A DNA stretch of 7,472 bases, from assembly GCA_030641535.1 (NCBI GenBank), contig DAOWHG010000027.1, positions 1 through 7,472 of the forward strand. The letters run 5' to 3'. This DNA is from Mycoplasmatota bacterium. Lineage in GTDB: Bacteria; Bacillota_I; Bacilli_A; Izemoplasmatales; Izemoplasmataceae. The notes under the pieces were generated by a model that saw only the letters and a program-made list of their open reading frames with translations, did not search any database and was not told the origin of the DNA. The stretch's first letter is position 1. Each line of letters starts with the position of its first letter. A program made the position numbers and the translations under genes. Below, piece by piece: positions 5,570-7,472 of this stretch.

Positions 5570-7201
5570 ATGTCAACTAAAAGTAATCTTGATAGATCAC
5601 AAATAGGAACTGCAACACCACACCTATTTAGTAGAGTCCGTTTAACTATTGAAACAGCTTATTATAGGAACAATGTAATAAAAGTAAATACACTAGCACA
5701 AGCTTATGAACTTGCTAAAAATTCTAGTGGTACAATTGTTAGTGATTTGCCAATTTACAACACTGAAGAATTAGGTTTACCAAGTGATGCAAAAGTTCTA
5801 ATTTTTAATGATGGAGCTATCACTGGAAGACAAGCACAAGTTAGAAGGCTAGTAAACAAATCTAACACTGACCAGTACTCTACTATTCTTAGAGAAGCAG
5901 TCTTTAATTCTAGTATGAAAACCATGTACCATGCGACTGTCTATGTCGGGTTACATGAAGACTTCATGGTCAAAGCTCATTTATTAATTCCTCAAGGATA
6001 CGAGAATACTATGTATTCTTGGATGTTGAATTTCCAAAATAAAAATCCTAAAATGGATAAAATGTATGAAAATTCTAAACTTATTGATGAAGGTGATATT
6101 TTCCTATATTCAGATCCAGATGAATTTATTGAGGACTATGATGATGGAATTTCAATTTTCGATCAAAAGAACAATTGTGGTGCATTATTAGGCTTAAGAT
6201 ATTTCGGAGAACACAAAAAAGCAACACTTACGATGGCTTGGACAGTAGCTTCTAGAAATGGATACACTGCTTGTCATGGTGGTCAAAAAAGATTTAATCT
6301 ACCTAATAATCAAACATTTATAGCGGGGGTTTTCGGACTTAGTGGAAGTGGGAAAAGTACAATTACTCATTCAAAACATGGCGGAAAATACGATGTCACA
6401 GTTTTACATGATGATGCTTTTATAATTTCCAATACTGATGGCTCAAGTATTTCAATGGAACCTGCGTATTTTGATAAAGTTCAAGATTATCCTACAGATA
6501 GTGAAGACAATAAATTCTTGTTAACAATGCAAAATGTTGGAGCAACTTATGATAGTAATAACAATCTTGTTCCGGTGACCGAAGATATAAGAAACGGAAA
6601 TGGAAGATGTTTAAAATCTATATTCTGGACTCCTCATAGAGCATTCAAGTTTGACAATAAAGTGGATGCAATTTTCTGGATTATGAAAGATGACACACTC
6701 CCTCCAATCCTAAAAGTTAACTCTAGTATTTTGGCTAGTACTTTAGGTGCAACACTAGCAACAAAACGATCTAGTGCTGAACATGGAGTTACAAATGACA
6801 GACTTATTATTGAACCTTATGCAAATCCATTTAGACTCTATCCTTTAAGAAATGACTATCTAAATTTCAAAAATTTATTTGAAAAGACAAATATAGATTG
6901 TTACGTAATTAATACTGGATATTTTCTTCACAAGGACATTACAAAAAATATAACACTAGGTTTAATTGAACAAATTGTAGAAAAAGAAATCAAATTCAAA
7001 GAATTTTGCAATCTTAAAGAACTAAGTTTTGTAGAAATTGAAGGATATAATCCCGATTTCAAGAACAAAAAATACAAAAATCTAGTTATTGATAGATTAA
7101 AATCAAGAATTGAATATATAGATGAGTTAGCAAACACTGATATCTTACCTAAAGAAGCAAGAGAAAGCATTCAAAATATTATCAACAAGATCACTGAATA
7201 A
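5570..7201 (+). CDS. pckA: Phosphoenolpyruvate carboxykinase (ATP-type), divergent
   Basis: A 543-residue PEPCK, interconverting oxaloacetate + ATP with phosphoenolpyruvate + ADP + CO2; this is usually the first committed step of gluconeogenesis. Visible marks: RSQIGTATPHLFSRVR (9-24), GEHKK (213-217, matching the Lys-bearing GE.KKG stretch), ACHGG (234-238, His at the metal-ligand place), the P-loop FGLSGSGKST (255-264; canonical GLSGTGKTT), the kinase-2 region VLHDDAF (278-284), NGNGRC (342-347, place of the N.R motif), LPPILKV (377-383), a region like the usual AGTERG at 395-406 (TLATKRSSAEHG read as TLATKR then SSAEHG), and YVINTGYF (445-452; canonical YLVNTG). The canonical FNFEGGCYAK stretch is replaced by SMEPAYFDKVQDYP (295-308), so the protein belongs to a divergent branch. 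GAGGTG lies seven bases before the ATG, 25 bases after ptb. A strong terminator follows. A substrate or direction different from classical PckA cannot be excluded. Confidence 0.85.
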   Translation: MSTKSNLDRSQIGTATPHLFSRVRLTIETAYYRNNVIKVNTLAQAYELAKNSSGTIVSDLPIYNTEELGLPSDAKVLIFNDGAITGRQAQVRRLVNKSNTDQYSTILREAVFNSSMKTMYHATVYVGLHEDFMVKAHLLIPQGYENTMYSWMLNFQNKNPKMDKMYENSKLIDEGDIFLYSDPDEFIEDYDDGISIFDQKNNCGALLGLRYFGEHKKATLTMAWTVASRNGYTACHGGQKRFNLPNNQTFIAGVFGLSGSGKSTITHSKHGGKYDVTVLHDDAFIISNTDGSSISMEPAYFDKVQDYPTDSEDNKFLLTMQNVGATYDSNNNLVPVTEDIRNGNGRCLKSIFWTPHRAFKFDNKVDAIFWIMKDDTLPPILKVNSSILASTLGATLATKRSSAEHGVTNDRLIIEPYANPFRLYPLRNDYLNFKNLFEKTNIDCYVINTGYFLHKDITKNITLGLIEQIVEKEIKFKEFCNLKELSFVEIEGYNPDFKNKKYKNLVIDRLKSRIEYIDELANTDILPKEARESIQNIINKITE

Positions 7202-7205
7202 TAGA

Positions 7206-7250
7206 AAAAGGCTACGACATTTGATGTCATAGCCTTTTATTATTTTTTTT
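7206..7250 (+). terminator. Rho-independent terminator of the buk-ptb-PEPCK operon (possibly bidirectional)
   Basis: Arms AAAAGGCTACGACAT (7206-7220) and ATGTCATAGCCTTTT (7224-7238) pair over 15 positions with one C/A mismatch around a TTG loop. The T-rich tail runs to 7250. It begins a few bases after the PEPCK stop. On the opposite strand the hairpin is followed by a run of five T, so it can also serve the convergent gene ending at 7249. Confidence 0.92.
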
Positions 7251-7472
7251 AGTTTTTAATTACCAATTTATATAAATCATCTTCAATTTTATAAATATCA
7301 ATAATCGCATCACTTTGACCTTTTTCATTAACGTATTCTACTAGCTTATTGCGATCAGTAAATAGTTTTGTCTCAGTAATTTTAGGTCCATGTCTTCTTT
7401 GTGATCTATTATGTTCTCCATGAAATTTAGTGTTTTTCTCATCAAATCCACTAAATTGATGGGGATTCCTAT
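7249..7472 (-). CDS. Hypothetical protein, C-terminal part (partial, N-terminus off the right edge)
   Basis: A minus-strand frame enters from the right edge and stays open for 73 codons to a TAA at 7251-7249. The visible part begins with a polar, basic stretch rich in His, Arg and Asn (about residues 1-30, including FHGEHNRSQRRHGPK). It then has a compact domain-like tail, LFTDRNKLVEYVNEKGQ followed by AIIDIYKIEDDLYKLVIKN, with an alternating helix-strand look. No signal peptide or membrane segment is visible in this part. I do not recognise the family. Support as a real gene comes from the open frame to the edge, the other two minus-strand frames being closed, and its stop sitting at the shared terminator, as expected for a convergent gene. 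Function unknown. Confidence 0.65.
   Translation of the reverse strand, partial: RNPHQFSGFDEKNTKFHGEHNRSQRRHGPKITETKLFTDRNKLVEYVNEKGQSDAIIDIYKIEDDLYKLVIKN

Noticed and set aside
6928..7170. Minus-strand open frame of 80 codons
   Set aside because: Antisense to the C-terminal part of the PEPCK gene, which continues unbroken; no ribosome binding site.
1..7472. CRISPR array, tRNA/rRNA, insertion sequence or prophage signals
   Set aside because: No regularly spaced repeats, no tRNA cloverleaf or rRNA sequence, no transposase or phage-like gene and no terminal inverted repeats were seen.

Overview
The window is strongly AT-rich, with many genes preceded by strong GGAGG-type ribosome binding sites, short intergenic gaps and a perfect catabolite-response element (cre). 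This points to a low-GC Gram-positive bacterium (Firmicutes, or a non-mycoplasma Tenericutes relative such as the Acholeplasma/Haloplasma/Izemoplasma side). TGA acts as a stop codon and Trp is written TGG, so the code looks standard. The genus cannot be named from sequence alone.

Layout. The left half (1 to about 3460) is a minus-strand operon of three genes: a small membrane methyltransferase of the isoprenylcysteine/phospholipid methyltransferase fold (ends 2692), a GH3-family acyl-adenylating enzyme whose ATG overlaps the previous stop (ATGA), and a multi-pass sensor protein with a 7TM histidine-kinase-type input region whose C-terminus runs off the left edge. A divergent intergenic region (3259-3561) holds the promoter of the plus-strand operon with a cre site inside it, a probable promoter for the minus operon, and a leader with three related half-sites that can form competing hairpins. 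The right half (3562-7201) is a plus-strand operon: butyrate kinase (buk), phosphate butyryltransferase (ptb) and a divergent ATP-type phosphoenolpyruvate carboxykinase (PEPCK). It ends in a strong hairpin-plus-T-tract terminator (7206-7250). Beyond it, the 3' end of a convergent minus-strand gene of unknown function runs off the right edge.

How the genes work together. Ptb and Buk interconvert butyryl-CoA (or branched acyl-CoA), acyl phosphate and free acid, with ATP made in the acid-forming direction. PEPCK interconverts oxaloacetate and phosphoenolpyruvate and is the usual entry to gluconeogenesis. Their joint placement behind one CcpA-type promoter suggests a module used when preferred sugars are absent, for example during amino-acid or organic-acid growth: ATP from acyl phosphates, and PEP for sugar synthesis. 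This is inference from context.

The least ordinary part is the minus operon. A membrane methyltransferase, an acyl-activating GH3 enzyme with an atypical nucleotide-binding motif, and a membrane sensor are translationally or closely coupled. This could be a pathway that makes, modifies and senses a lipophilic small molecule, but no substrate can be read from the sequence.
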